Below are positions 1 through 8,489 of a stretch of DNA of 64,000 nt, in pieces (the first letter of the stretch is position 1; each line of letters begins with the position of its first letter). The notes beneath the pieces were generated by a model. That model was not told the origin of the DNA and did not search any database. It was given only the letters and a program-made list of their open reading frames with translations. Origin of the DNA: Kapaibacterium sp044224925 (lineage in GTDB: Bacteria; Bacteroidota; Ignavibacteria; Kapaibacteriales; Kapaibacteriaceae); NCBI GenBank assembly GCA_044224925.1, contig JBGAJM010000005.1:62001-126000 (forward strand), written 5' to 3'. The position numbers were made by a program, and so were the translations under genes.

Positions 1-2
1 TG

Positions 3-266
3 AACCATTGGGAGAATCTTGACGCTCTTCGTCCAACCGACGAGATCAAGTTCGTCTTGGCCTCGCGACGTGATTACGAGTTCGCACGTGACGTGATCCG
101 TCGCTACGATCTCTCGCGATCGACCACGGCCGTGCTCTTGTCGTGTGTGTTCGGAACGCTTGAATTCAAAGACGTGGTGGAATGGATCCTGGCCGACAAA
201 CTGGATGTTCGCTTCCAATTGCAAATGCATAAGTTCATTTGGCATCCCGAGACCCGTGGTGTATAA
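3..266 (+). CDS. queE: 7-carboxy-7-deazaguanine synthase, C-terminal part (partial)
   Basis: This reading frame enters from the left edge and stops at 264-266. The visible 87 residues resemble the C-terminal third of QueE, the radical-SAM enzyme that forms 7-carboxy-7-deazaguanine in queuosine/preQ0 biosynthesis. The tail reads L-Q-M-H-K-F-I-W-H-P-E-T-R-G-V, close to the QueE ending (QLHKyIW-P-RGV). The radical-SAM CxxxCxxC motif would lie upstream, outside the window. The next gene starts at GTG 259, inside this stop region, so the two are probably co-transcribed. The family call rests mainly on the tail motif. Confidence 0.75.
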   Translation, partial: NHWENLDALRPTDEIKFVLASRRDYEFARDVIRRYDLSRSTTAVLLSCVFGTLEFKDVVEWILADKLDVRFQLQMHKFIWHPETRGV

Positions 267-1152
267 GCAAGCGGTCCATATCGTTGTGGCATCGATCGCG
301 CTCTTCGGAGCGTGCATCACCATGCATGCCCAACCGCTATACGATGCTGCCGATCTCTGGATGGCGCCCACGCCCATGGAGGCCATGAACTCCACGGCCG
401 ACGATTACGGTCCGTGCATCACCGACCGTCGACTCTCCATCTGCTTCACCTCTGAACGCTCCGGCGTTGCGGCCATCTATCGTAGTCCGATGTATGGCAC
501 GGCTGCACAGGGCGGACCCGAATTGGTGTCGGGGACCTTCAATGAAGAAGGCCATCATCGCGCCTTCCTCACAGGTTCCGAAAGTGGCGATATGTTCGGC
601 GCCATGTATCTCATGCATCGTCGTCGGTCCTACATGGGCGTCGTCACCGTTGTCCGCGATGGCTCGTCACTGAATGCCGGTCATGGCGTCGACGTCATGA
701 ACGGCGAGTTCTTCACGTCGCACCCTGCCGTCTCGCCGGACGGGACCATGCTGGTCGTCGTCAGCGACCGACCAAGTGGCAGTGGGGGAACGGACCTGTG
801 GATGAGCCACCGCGTTGCCGGTGGCGCATGGCAAGAACCTGTCAACTTGAGTGATGTGGTGAATTCTTCGGGCGACGAGATCACGCCATACTTCGTTGCC
901 AACGACACGTTGCTCTATGCATCGAATGGTTATGGCGGCAAGGGCGGATTCGATGTCTTCTTGAGTGTGTTCCGCGATGGTGCATGGACGGAACCGCAGC
1001 CCATCGATGCCATCAACTCCGAGTTCGACGAATCGGATTGCGCCATGCTACCGGATGGTTCGTTGCTGTTCGCATCGAACCGACCGGGCGGACGCGGTGG
1101 TCTCGATCTCTACCTTGCGCGCAAACGCTCCGACCAACTCGGCGAGCGCTAA
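259..1152 (+). CDS. Secreted PD40/WD40-like beta-propeller protein
   Basis: I chose GTG 259, which overlaps the queE stop, because it begins a clean signal peptide (hydrophobic V-V-A-S-I-A-L-F-G-A, then M-H-A-Q cleavage). The longer reading from 145 has no secretory look. The mature protein has PD40/TolB-type blades: repeated motifs such as S-P-D-G-T-M, F-A-S-N-R-P-G-G-R-G-G-L-D-L-Y and Y-G-G-K-G-G-F-D-V-F. Such propellers are often fused to OmpA domains in Bacteroidota, but here no OmpA domain follows. Likely a periplasmic or surface binding scaffold; ligand unknown. There is no obvious link to queuosine beyond the overlap. Confidence 0.7.
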   Translation: MYKQAVHIVVASIALFGACITMHAQPLYDAADLWMAPTPMEAMNSTADDYGPCITDRRLSICFTSERSGVAAIYRSPMYGTAAQGGPELVSGTFNEEGHHRAFLTGSESGDMFGAMYLMHRRRSYMGVVTVVRDGSSLNAGHGVDVMNGEFFTSHPAVSPDGTMLVVVSDRPSGSGGTDLWMSHRVAGGAWQEPVNLSDVVNSSGDEITPYFVANDTLLYASNGYGGKGGFDVFLSVFRDGAWTEPQPIDAINSEFDESDCAMLPDGSLLFASNRPGGRGGLDLYLARKRSDQLGER

Positions 1153-1179
1153 GCGCCCACGCCGCCTTGCCGCCCTTGC

Positions 1180-4158
1180 TCACTTGAACGTGAGTGCACC
1201 CACGTCGATCACTTCCTTCGTCTTGTCGAGCTTAAGAATGACGCTCTGCTTCTTCTCGTTCGGCTTGCCATAGTTCGTGTACATGTCCACGTACACCGTT
1301 GTTGGTCCCGACAGACGTTGCTGGCGATCACCAAAGTAGTTGACCTGCACCTTGTAGTCGCCGGGCAGTGCATTCTTCAACAGGAACTCCTCCGGTCCGT
1401 AGCCGCCGGTCAGATCGTGCGACAGATGTCCACCGATCTTCGTGTCCCGGTTGCTGTACATGCATTTCTCTTTGCGTGGATCCGTCACCCAGAGGTCGAT
1501 ATCGCAGTCGTCGGCATCCCACGACACAACGATCCTCACATCAACGGGCATGGCGGCAAGGAGGCGAGGATCGATCTTCGATACCGACACGACCTTTGCC
1601 TGCTCAGCGATCACGCGGTTCATCTCGTTCAAGGCAATGAGCTCAACTTCGGGGAATCGACTGTCCCACGGACGTGTTGCCAACGAATACAAACTGGACA
1701 CGGCATCTTGATACCGCTTCGCCTGCGCATAGGCCAGTCCAAGATCGCGATACGACTGCGGCTCTTCCTCGCGCATGGCCAACACGTCTTCGAAGATCAT
1801 CACGGCAAGATCGTTGTATCCGCCCTTCAACAATCGATAGCCAAGGATGCGCAGAAGTCGATGGTCCTCGGACCGCATCTCGGCAATGTTCGAGAGCACG
1901 CGCAAGGCCAGATCGGTCTTCTTCTTCTCGGCGAGAATGTCGGCAACATCCAGATAGAATGCAGGACTCTGTCCGTATTCCTCGCGAAGTGCCAAGTAGG
2001 CCGCATATGGGTCGGACGATGACCGGATCACACTCACGTAGGCCGCATCCTTTGCGGGTTTTGACGTCATGCTCACTCCTGCGAGCTCATCTGTTATTGT
2101 AAGTCCATCAACAAGTACTTGTGTTTCGGTACTTCGTGAACCGCGAATCACAAATCCACCGTCTTTTCCCTCTGTCCTTGCGAATCGAGAATTCACGGGG
2201 TGGTCGAGAGGGTTTGCAAGTTCGCCTTGGCCCATACTCACTGGCGTACTCGCGAGCGTTCCTCCATTGACCGCTTGAAGGCGAGTCGTCGTGCCAATTG
2301 CTTTGGTTGGCACTAATACAGTGTCGTGGGTTCGCCCAACGTTCGCCTCAAAGAAGTCAATCGCAACGCGGGTCTGATCCTTGCCTGGAAGGACACGTCT
2401 CATGGAATCACTTAACACATTAGAAGGAGAAGAGAACGTGCGAACCCACCATTCTTTCCTTCCTTTGAACATTTCAACCACGCGCTCAAAATGTGCAGCA
2501 TAGCGCTGTGCACTGTCGTTTATCCTACGTGAGCGAATGCTGCGGTAGTGTTCTACGAGTTCAGGGTCGGAGGATGGTGGTTCGATGCCGTAGCGCACGT
2601 AGTCTTGAACACGATCGAGGACGATGAGTGATGTTCCGGGCGTGACCAGTGAGAACCGAGTACCCAGTGCAGTGATGGCCGTCTTGTTCCGCTCGCGATC
2701 CACACCAAGCAGAGCTAGTTCACTACGAGCCCACAGACGTGCGATCGAAGAACCGGCCACCATGTCTTCCTGCTTGCTGAGATGGATGGTATCGAGATCA
2801 GCGATGATGGTGGCATGGTCGGAATGGAGGATGCCGACAAGACCCGACGGCATGGACCGAATATCAGCCGAGCCGTCAATGATGCGAATGGTCTGTGGCT
2901 CCTGCGGATCGGCCCAGAAGGCGGTCTCGGCATCGCCGATCGACATCTTCGTAAGATCGATGAGGGCACCGCCTGTGGAAACGGCAAGTCCACGAAGCAC
3001 GTCGTGGTCGGCCTGCGGAGCGCTTGTGACGGCAATCACCGGTGCATTGGCCTTCCCGATGGTATGCGAGCCAAACGTCGAGATCCCGTCAGAACACAAG
3101 ATCACGACGTCGTTCTTCAGCGATGCAAGATCCAACGCCGAGAGCTGTGTGCCACCATCGTACTGTTGTTGCTGTAGGACCTTGTCGAGTTCCGGACATT
3201 TGCCGTCGGCAATGCTGAACCGACGTACGGATCTGCGCGTGATGTCGAACGTTGTAAGGTCCACACTTGCCGTGCCGATCCGTCGCCACATTGCATGCAG
3301 AAAGTCGATCTCCTTGTTCACATCCCGTCCGGCCGCCGATGCAGAAACGTCCCACACCAAGGCGATGGTGAACGGTTTGCTTCGTTGACGTGTGGTGATG
3401 CGCGGATGCAGAAAGGCCGCGAAGTACGTCACGTCCTTGAAGTCGTTCACGGCCACCGATGGTTTGCCGCTTGTGATGGGGATCTGCAGAAGGAAAGGTG
3501 CGGCCAGTGCAATGTCCGTGCCGCTGAACTCTGCCATGTACGAGCGCTCATGCAGTGTGAAGCTCACGGCTGTGCCAGCGCCACCGGTGAGTGCGGGCTT
3601 TGTATCGGTGGCATGCACATCTACATGGAACGAAAAGGAATCGATCTTCTCGGCAAAGGCAAAGGGTGACTGATACGAAAGACCCGTGCTACCGCGAAGT
3701 AGCTCTTGCTCATAGGAGATCACGAGATGTCGCGTGCCGTGTGCGGGAATTGGATAGACGCGTGTGCGGAATGCATTTCCACGCGTCCATTCCAGCAAGG
3801 CCGGATCGATCTTCTGACGGATGGTGGACTCATAGGCTTCACGTCCCTTGGCCTTGTCGACCACAACACCTTCGCGCAGGCGACCATTGATGTCGAGTGC
3901 GAAGCGCGAGACCATGTGTCCGTCTTGCATCGAGAAGATGTACTCACCATCGAGCACGCGATCTCTTGGGTTCTTCACGACCATGTCGACGGTCGTGGTG
4001 GCGATATGTCCCACGACATCCACGGTCATGTCCAAGCGCTGGATGCCGAGTGCCGCCTTGCCACCCCTCCCGTCATCGAAGTACACACCGGTCTTGGGTT
4101 GTGCCGCAGCAATGAGGAACGACGTGACCAGGATAAGGCAGAATGTGATCGTCTTCAT
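1180..4158 (-). CDS. Large secreted VIT-VWA-TPR-DUF2135 protein with a TonB-plug-like insert
   Basis: 992 residues starting at ATG 4158, with AGGAG upstream and a signal peptide (F-C-L-I-L-V-T-S-F-L-I-A-A-A-Q). In order: a VIT domain (about 20-160); a VWA domain (about 255-430) with MIDAS D-V-S-A-S, a D-G-G-T and C-S-D-G-I-S; a segment around 655-695 that reads like a TonB-receptor plug (V-I-R-G-S-R-S-T-E-T-Q-V-L-V-D-G); TPR-like helices (about 720-850); and a C-terminal DUF2135-like beta domain (D-C-D-I-D-L-W-V-T-D-P). VIT/VWA proteins are usually surface or extracellular interaction proteins. It is the last gene of a minus-strand unit with an ECF sigma factor and an anti-sigma-like protein, so it may be a target or sensor of that system (inference). 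Confidence 0.8.
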   Translation of the reverse strand: MKTITFCLILVTSFLIAAAQPKTGVYFDDGRGGKAALGIQRLDMTVDVVGHIATTTVDMVVKNPRDRVLDGEYIFSMQDGHMVSRFALDINGRLREGVVVDKAKGREAYESTIRQKIDPALLEWTRGNAFRTRVYPIPAHGTRHLVISYEQELLRGSTGLSYQSPFAFAEKIDSFSFHVDVHATDTKPALTGGAGTAVSFTLHERSYMAEFSGTDIALAAPFLLQIPITSGKPSVAVNDFKDVTYFAAFLHPRITTRQRSKPFTIALVWDVSASAAGRDVNKEIDFLHAMWRRIGTASVDLTTFDITRRSVRRFSIADGKCPELDKVLQQQQYDGGTQLSALDLASLKNDVVILCSDGISTFGSHTIGKANAPVIAVTSAPQADHDVLRGLAVSTGGALIDLTKMSIGDAETAFWADPQEPQTIRIIDGSADIRSMPSGLVGILHSDHATIIADLDTIHLSKQEDMVAGSSIARLWARSELALLGVDRERNKTAITALGTRFSLVTPGTSLIVLDRVQDYVRYGIEPPSSDPELVEHYRSIRSRRINDSAQRYAAHFERVVEMFKGRKEWWVRTFSSPSNVLSDSMRRVLPGKDQTRVAIDFFEANVGRTHDTVLVPTKAIGTTTRLQAVNGGTLASTPVSMGQGELANPLDHPVNSRFARTEGKDGGFVIRGSRSTETQVLVDGLTITDELAGVSMTSKPAKDAAYVSVIRSSSDPYAAYLALREEYGQSPAFYLDVADILAEKKKTDLALRVLSNIAEMRSEDHRLLRILGYRLLKGGYNDLAVMIFEDVLAMREEEPQSYRDLGLAYAQAKRYQDAVSSLYSLATRPWDSRFPEVELIALNEMNRVIAEQAKVVSVSKIDPRLLAAMPVDVRIVVSWDADDCDIDLWVTDPRKEKCMYSNRDTKIGGHLSHDLTGGYGPEEFLLKNALPGDYKVQVNYFGDRQQRLSGPTTVYVDMYTNYGKPNEKKQSVILKLDKTKEVIDVGALTFK

Positions 4159-4170
4159 GGGTGACTCCTG

Positions 4171-5190
4171 TTATCGTTCGATCATCAGGCGTTGAATGCT
4201 GCGCTCGCCTGCGGTGGTGGTGAGGACGATGATGTACATACCTGTTGGCACGCTTGCATCAAAGGGAAGTCGGATGCGGTGTTCGCCTTGTGCATTGGAG
4301 ATGGCTTCGTCGATATGCAGGATGGTGGCACCTTGCAGATCGAAGACATCGATCGAGGCGGTACGCTGTTGATCCAATGTCACGTGAAGCGTGGCCTCTC
4401 CATGTTGCAGCGGGTTGGGATAGATGCTGCTCTCGACGATGGCGCCACGAATGTCGTTGCGTTGCTTGAATGGATCGAGTCCGCGACGGAACGCAGGATA
4501 CCACAGGATCACGTCGGCTTCGCGAAACATCGGCGATGAGGGATCCTTGAGCGTGACCTTCACGGGCACGAGATCGTTCGGCATGACCGCTTTCGTGCGA
4601 AGGTTGCGCGCCGCATCGTCGTCTGTTCGATCCCACCAAGCGGCGAAGTGTGTACCCTGCCGGAAGAGTGTGACCATGCGCGGTACCATGTGCAGTGAAT
4701 CCGCGTCGCCTCCATCATCGACCACAGAGATCCCCGAGGTGGTCACCGTCACAAGCGACCTGCCATCGCGATACTGCAGCTGCGATCCGCTCACCACAAG
4801 ACCAAGCGTTGTGAGGTCGTTCTCGGTCGGCGCCAAGGTCGTGATGCGCACAGGCTCTGCGGCCGGTGCATCGCGATGTTGGGAAGGCGGCGGGGCGGCA
4901 GGGTTGACGGTGGTATGATCGGCCGTTGTTGCCATGACCTTCACATCGGATGCATCGATCATCTGCTCGGTGTGATCCGACGAGTTCCACCAGACGATCC
5001 CCACCGCTGTGGCCGCAAGGGCCAGTCCACCAATGGTCCACGGCAGCAGATGCGATGGGGGCGGTGTGGACGTGGCAGGTGTGGGGCTGGTGCGGACGAG
5101 GTCTTCGATCTCCTCCGTGCGCAGGAGGGGTGGTCGTTCATCGTCGCGCACGGCGCGCAGTGCTTCGTCGATCGTGTGTTTCGTTCTCAT
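4171..5190 (-). CDS. Single-pass membrane protein, anti-sigma-like, with T9SS-type C-terminal domain
   Basis: 339 residues. The first ~50 are charged and cytoplasmic-looking, then a Pro-rich stretch, one transmembrane helix (W-T-I-G-G-L-A-L-A-A-T-A-V-G-I-V-W-W), a long polar region, and a C-terminal ~80-residue domain beginning Y-P-N-P-L and containing D-V-F-D-L-Q-G and G-M-Y-I-I-V-L. That is the pattern of Por-secretion/FlgD-like sorting domains. Position (2 bp after an ECF sigma gene) and topology suggest an anti-sigma factor, although I see no zinc-binding HxxxCxxC anti-sigma motif. The combination of a membrane anchor and a T9SS-like tail is odd. The tail may simply be an Ig-like extracytoplasmic domain. 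Confidence 0.6.
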   Translation of the reverse strand: MRTKHTIDEALRAVRDDERPPLLRTEEIEDLVRTSPTPATSTPPPSHLLPWTIGGLALAATAVGIVWWNSSDHTEQMIDASDVKVMATTADHTTVNPAAPPPSQHRDAPAAEPVRITTLAPTENDLTTLGLVVSGSQLQYRDGRSLVTVTTSGISVVDDGGDADSLHMVPRMVTLFRQGTHFAAWWDRTDDDAARNLRTKAVMPNDLVPVKVTLKDPSSPMFREADVILWYPAFRRGLDPFKQRNDIRGAIVESSIYPNPLQHGEATLHVTLDQQRTASIDVFDLQGATILHIDEAISNAQGEHRIRLPFDASVPTGMYIIVLTTTAGERSIQRLMIER

Positions 5191-5192
5191 GA

Positions 5193-5744
5193 TCAGGATC
5201 CTTTGCTCGGCGCCGGTTGCACCGAGAGCGTTTGTTCCGTGTGTACTCCAAGCAAGCGTGCCAGCATTCTGCGGCCGCGCATCAGCCGTACCTTGATCGC
5301 CGATGCCGTGCCGCCCTGCACCTTCCGGATCTCTTCTACGGTGAGCCCGGTGATCTCATGCATGATCAGCGCTTCACGATACTTGAAGGGAAGTTTTGCG
5401 AGTGCCTGATAGACGAAGGTCGTATCGGTGGCATCGTCGGGAGCGAGGGTGGTGGCGGCAAGTGTTTCGTGGAGGTCTTCGGTGAGCAGACCGAACAGCT
5501 TGGCTCGCGTGTATTTGCGTTTGTAGGAGTTGGAGCAGATACTGAACAGGTAGCTCCGGAAGGCGGCATGGTCGCGGACGTCGTCGAAGTGCTGCCAGGC
5601 GGACAGGATGGTGTCCTGCACCAGGTCCTTCGCCTCGTCGGCATCATGCGTCATCGAGAAGGCGAACTTCTCGAGCCGCTTCTGCAAGGGCAACAGCAAT
5701 TCCATGAATGCTGCTTGCTTGGGCGATGTGGGGGACGATGACAT
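5193..5744 (-). CDS. ECF-type sigma-70 family RNA polymerase sigma factor
   Basis: 183 residues from ATG 5744 (AAGG upstream); a TTG at 5771 would add nine residues. Region 2 is clear: A-D-E-A-K-D-L-V-Q-D-T-I-L-S-A-W, followed by F-R-S-Y-L-F-S-I-C-S-N. Region 4 is also clear: L-P-F-K-Y-R-E-A-L-I-M-H-E-I-T-G-L-T-V-E-E-I and V-R-L-M-R-G-R-R-M-L. Such factors redirect RNA polymerase in response to envelope signals, usually held by a membrane anti-sigma protein encoded next door. Here the next gene starts 2 bp after the stop, so translational coupling is likely. The regulon is unknown; the VIT/VWA gene downstream is the obvious candidate. Confidence 0.88.
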   Translation of the reverse strand: MSSSPTSPKQAAFMELLLPLQKRLEKFAFSMTHDADEAKDLVQDTILSAWQHFDDVRDHAAFRSYLFSICSNSYKRKYTRAKLFGLLTEDLHETLAATTLAPDDATDTTFVYQALAKLPFKYREALIMHEITGLTVEEIRKVQGGTASAIKVRLMRGRRMLARLLGVHTEQTLSVQPAPSKGS

Positions 5745-5810
5745 AACGACCTTGGTTGTGCGCTTTCCCAATGAGAGACACGACGTCGAGGGGCGGTTAC
5801 ATTGTGCCGA

Positions 5811-5840
5811 AAAAAAGAAAGGGCATCCTTTCGGATGCCC
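5811..5840 (-). terminator. Intrinsic terminator for the 5.9-6.6 kb lipoprotein gene
   Basis: Perfect 8-bp stem GGGCATCC / GGATGCCC with TTTC loop (5821-5840). On the minus strand it is followed by a T-rich run (complement of 5811-5820). It lies about 30 bp beyond the stop of the minus-strand lipoprotein gene and just before the sigma-factor gene, separating the two units. Confidence 0.85.
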
Positions 5841-5843
5841 TAT

Positions 5844-5871
5844 TTGTCACTTGTCACTCGTCACTTGTCAC
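5844..5871 (-). repeat. Heptanucleotide repeat AGTGACR, 4 units
   Basis: Read on the minus strand this is four tandem heptamers (AGTGACA, AGTGACG, AGTGACA, AGTGACA), starting directly at the TAA stop of the lipoprotein gene. The same repeat occurs near 8450, 50978, 52104 and 53299. Confidence 0.85.
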
Positions 5872-6645
5872 TTACTTGATCACAGCTTTCGTGAGCAATC
5901 GCTGAGTTCCATCAACCGGGATCACTTGACCAAGCGCTGCGATCGTGATCGTCTGTGGTGGTTGTTCCATTTTCACCACACCCTTATTGGCAACCATCCA
6001 GTAGTGGATCGGAACGGTGATCGGGATCTCACCGAAGCCAACGATGGTGATCTTGATGTTGAAGGTCGACACACAGTGAAGAGCGGAATACGCGGTGCCA
6101 TTCACCGTGACGTTCTCGGTGCCGATCTTTTGTCCGGTCATCTTCATGCCAATGTTCGCGGTCAGCACGGTGCCGTTATAGTCAAGCGGTACGTTGGTGA
6201 GCGTGGTATCAAACGACGTCCATGTGGTGCCGTTCTGATCGGCGATCACCACCCACTTGCTTCCAAGGTCGACGGCGCCAAGTCCACCGATCCCGTCGAT
6301 CTGAAGTGGGAAGTACGTATACAGCTTGCCGCCTTCTTCTCGTTGATACGACGTATCGACCGTAGTGCCGGAAGAATCAGTGACATAGTCTGCATAGGCT
6401 GTGCAGGAAAGTCCGCCTTGCGTTGCGGGTCCGAGCACGACCAAGGAATCCGTTCCGACCTTGGATGAGACAGGAGCAGAAGCGGAGCCGGTCAGTGAGA
6501 AATCATCATACAGCCAGTAGGAGCCAGACGTGGTGACCAGGTAGGTCGCATTCGTAGTGGGATTCGTTGTGCTGTCCTTCGAGCAGGCACCAAGACCGAT
6601 GACGGTGGCGGCAAGGAGAGCCGCAGAGGCGATACGCTTCAACAT
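5872..6645 (-). CDS. Hypothetical lipoprotein
   Basis: 257 residues from ATG 6645 (AAAGGA upstream). The N-terminus is a lipoprotein signal with a lipobox G-L-G-A-C at about residue 18-21, then a Ser/Thr/Asn-rich linker. The rest is beta-rich with no motif I recognise. It contains S-Y-W-L-Y-D-D near the mature N-terminus and a repeated pattern of short beta strands. It is a monocistronic gene with its own terminator at 5811-5840 and a tRNA-Ser gene upstream. Likely exported to the outer or inner membrane as a lipid-anchored protein; function unknown. Confidence 0.75.
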   Translation of the reverse strand: MLKRIASAALLAATVIGLGACSKDSTTNPTTNATYLVTTSGSYWLYDDFSLTGSASAPVSSKVGTDSLVVLGPATQGGLSCTAYADYVTDSSGTTVDTSYQREEGGKLYTYFPLQIDGIGGLGAVDLGSKWVVIADQNGTTWTSFDTTLTNVPLDYNGTVLTANIGMKMTGQKIGTENVTVNGTAYSALHCVSTFNIKITIVGFGEIPITVPIHYWMVANKGVVKMEQPPQTITIAALGQVIPVDGTQRLLTKAVIK

Positions 6646-6682
6646 AGGATATCCTTTGTACTACAAAAATGAAATTCAGATG

Positions 6683-6764
6683 CGGAGGGCGAGGGACTCG
6701 AACCCCCACAGGCTTGCGCCCGGCGGTTTTCAAGACCGCTGCAATACCATTATGCGAGCCCTCC
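6683..6764 (-). tRNA. tRNA-Ser (anticodon UGA)
   Basis: The minus strand folds as a class II tRNA. The acceptor is GGAGGGC/GCCCTCC with discriminator G. The anticodon stem is GCGGT/ACCGC around loop CTTGAAA, giving anticodon TGA (Ser). There is a long variable arm (GGGC..GCCT) and a T arm with loop TTCGAGT. A full CCA tail is not encoded. About 82 nt. Confidence 0.93.
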
Positions 6765-6808
6765 GGGGCCACAAAAATAGCGACATTCTGTGGAATCGGC
6801 GAAGAGAA

Positions 6809-7870
6809 CTATTCGAACACCGTGTCCTGATCTGGAAGTTCCTTCGGTGACGGCCGCAGATAGTCGTCTGCCTGCAGGTCGAGAAAGTCAAGAACGGTCG
6901 AGGCAAAGAGTTGTTGCTTCAGGGCCGGAGAAAGATCTGCCATCTCCTCGATGAACTTGCCGTGTTCAAGGTCACCGAGCGGGAACGGATAGTCCGTTCC
7001 ATAGGCGATCCGATCCGGTCCGAGCAGGGCAAGAAGAAAACGCAGCGCATCGGCATTGTGCGTGATCGAGTCCACCCAGAACCTCCCAACATAGTCCGTC
7101 GGATCTGCCACGCCATTCACGTTGCACAGGTCCGGACGTGCATGATAGCCATGCGAGATCCTGCCTACCGTGAACGGGAATGTGCCACCGGCATGGGCGA
7201 ACATAACGCGCAACTTCGGGAAGGCGTCGAACACGCCACCGAACAGCATCGAGGCAATGGCCAATGTCGTCTCGGCCGGCATGCCCACGAGCCACTGCAA
7301 GAAGTACTTCTGTGTTCGGTCGGCGCCCATCATCTCCCACGGATGGACGAAGATGGCCATGCCGATCTCCTCGGCCGCCTTCCAGAATGGAAAGAGCGAC
7401 GGATCATCGAGGTTCCGACCATTGACGTTCGTTCCGATCTCGATGCCCGGCATGCCAAGCTCTTCCTTACAACGCTTCATTTCCTGGATGGCAAGATCGA
7501 CGTCCTGCATGGGCACCGTGCCCAATCCAATGAACCGCTTCGGGTGATCTTGTACCACTCCGGCAAGATGATCGTTCAGGAATCGCGACCAGTCGAGTCC
7601 ATCTTGAGGTTTGGCCCAGTACGAGAACAGCACCGGCACGGTGCACAGCACCATCGTGTCGACGTCGTGCGCATCCATGTCCTTGAGGATGGCCACCGGA
7701 TCCCAGGTGTTCTGTTCGATCTCCCGAAAGAACGTCCCGTCGTCCCGCATCATGCGCGCTTTGCCGGGCGCGATGTGGTCGAGTTCAATGAACCCACCGT
7801 AGCCGTAGCGCTCTTTGAGGGAAGGCCATCGTTCCGGAAGGATGTGGGCGTGACAGTCGATCTTGAGCAT
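6809..7870 (-). CDS. nbaD: 2-amino-3-carboxymuconate-6-semialdehyde decarboxylase (ACMSD), amidohydrolase family
   Basis: 353 residues from ATG 7870, which overlaps the stop of the upstream gene by one base (TAATG). The start M-L-K-I-D-C-H-A-H-I-L-P matches the amidohydrolase HxH metal motif at the N-terminus of ACMSD. Further ligands are visible at F-V-H-P-W-E, F-A-H-A-G-G and G-T-D-Y-P-F. ACMSD converts the product of 3-hydroxyanthranilate dioxygenase to 2-aminomuconate semialdehyde, diverting kynurenine-pathway flux from NAD synthesis to catabolism. The coupled dioxygenase gene upstream strongly supports this call over a generic amidohydrolase. Confidence 0.85.
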   Translation of the reverse strand: MLKIDCHAHILPERWPSLKERYGYGGFIELDHIAPGKARMMRDDGTFFREIEQNTWDPVAILKDMDAHDVDTMVLCTVPVLFSYWAKPQDGLDWSRFLNDHLAGVVQDHPKRFIGLGTVPMQDVDLAIQEMKRCKEELGMPGIEIGTNVNGRNLDDPSLFPFWKAAEEIGMAIFVHPWEMMGADRTQKYFLQWLVGMPAETTLAIASMLFGGVFDAFPKLRVMFAHAGGTFPFTVGRISHGYHARPDLCNVNGVADPTDYVGRFWVDSITHNADALRFLLALLGPDRIAYGTDYPFPLGDLEHGKFIEEMADLSPALKQQLFASTVLDFLDLQADDYLRPSPKELPDQDTVFE

Positions 7871-8391
7871 TACTTCTTCACCGGTGGTTGCATGATCGAG
7901 CCGCACTTCGGACAGGTACGGTGTTCTTCGTTCTGATAGTACCGCTCGAAGATCGGCGGGAGCTGCGTCACGATATCGGTGAGCGGCAGGAACTCCTCGT
8001 AGAGTTTATGTCCGCACTTCTCACAGAACCACATGAAGGCATCGAGCTCGGCTTCCGTCCGCTTCCGTTCGATCACAAGGCCCACGGTATTGGCAGGGCG
8101 CTGAGGGGAGTGAGGGGTGCGGGGCGGCAAGAGGAAGATCTCGCCTTCGGCGATATGGATGTCCTTGGGTTCACCATCGTCGATGATCTTGACGGTGATG
8201 TCACCCTCGAGCTGATAGAAGAACTCTTCTCCTTCATTGAAGTGATAGTCCTTCCTGGCGTTGGGGCCACCCACCACCATGATGATAAAGTCGGTGTCTT
8301 CATACACCTTGGCATTGCCCACGGGAGGCTTCAAGAGGTGTCGATGTTCGTCGATCCATTTCTTGAAATTGATCGGAGGAAGAACTGCCAT
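7870..8391 (-). CDS. nbaC: 3-hydroxyanthranilate 3,4-dioxygenase
   Basis: 173 residues from ATG 8391 (M-A-V-L-P-P-I-N-F-K-K-W-I); a longer reading from 8454 adds a non-family leader. This is a cupin dioxygenase: metal ligands in D-Y-H-F-N-E-G-E-E-F-F-Y-Q and P-R-T-P-H-S-P-Q-R-P. A C-terminal rubredoxin-like knuckle carries two CxxC motifs (C-E-K-C and C-P-K-C), as in the bacterial long form. It opens the ring of 3-hydroxyanthranilate to ACMS, the substrate of the next gene. No other kynurenine-pathway gene lies in the window. Confidence 0.9.
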   Translation of the reverse strand: MAVLPPINFKKWIDEHRHLLKPPVGNAKVYEDTDFIIMVVGGPNARKDYHFNEGEEFFYQLEGDITVKIIDDGEPKDIHIAEGEIFLLPPRTPHSPQRPANTVGLVIERKRTEAELDAFMWFCEKCGHKLYEEFLPLTDIVTQLPPIFERYYQNEEHRTCPKCGSIMQPPVKK

Positions 8392-8446
8392 CGTATCTTT
8401 GAATGGTGAGGTGCAACAACTGTTGTTCTCACAAAGATATTGTGAC

Positions 8447-8460
8447 GCTGTCACTTGTCA
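8447..8460 (-). repeat. Short AGTGACR heptamer pair
   Basis: On the minus strand the spacer between the dioxygenase gene and the divergent SDR gene carries two adjacent heptamers of the AGTGACA type (plus strand ..TGTCACTTGTCAC..). This is the smallest copy of the repeat family. Confidence 0.5.
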
Positions 8461-8489
8461 CGTCCTCCTTCTCACTATTCACACCCATC

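Noticed and set aside
6809..8391. Functional link between the kynurenine-pathway genes and MbnH-made kynurenine
   Set aside because: MbnH modifies a protein side chain, and the loci are 20 kb apart; the shared word kynurenine is coincidental.
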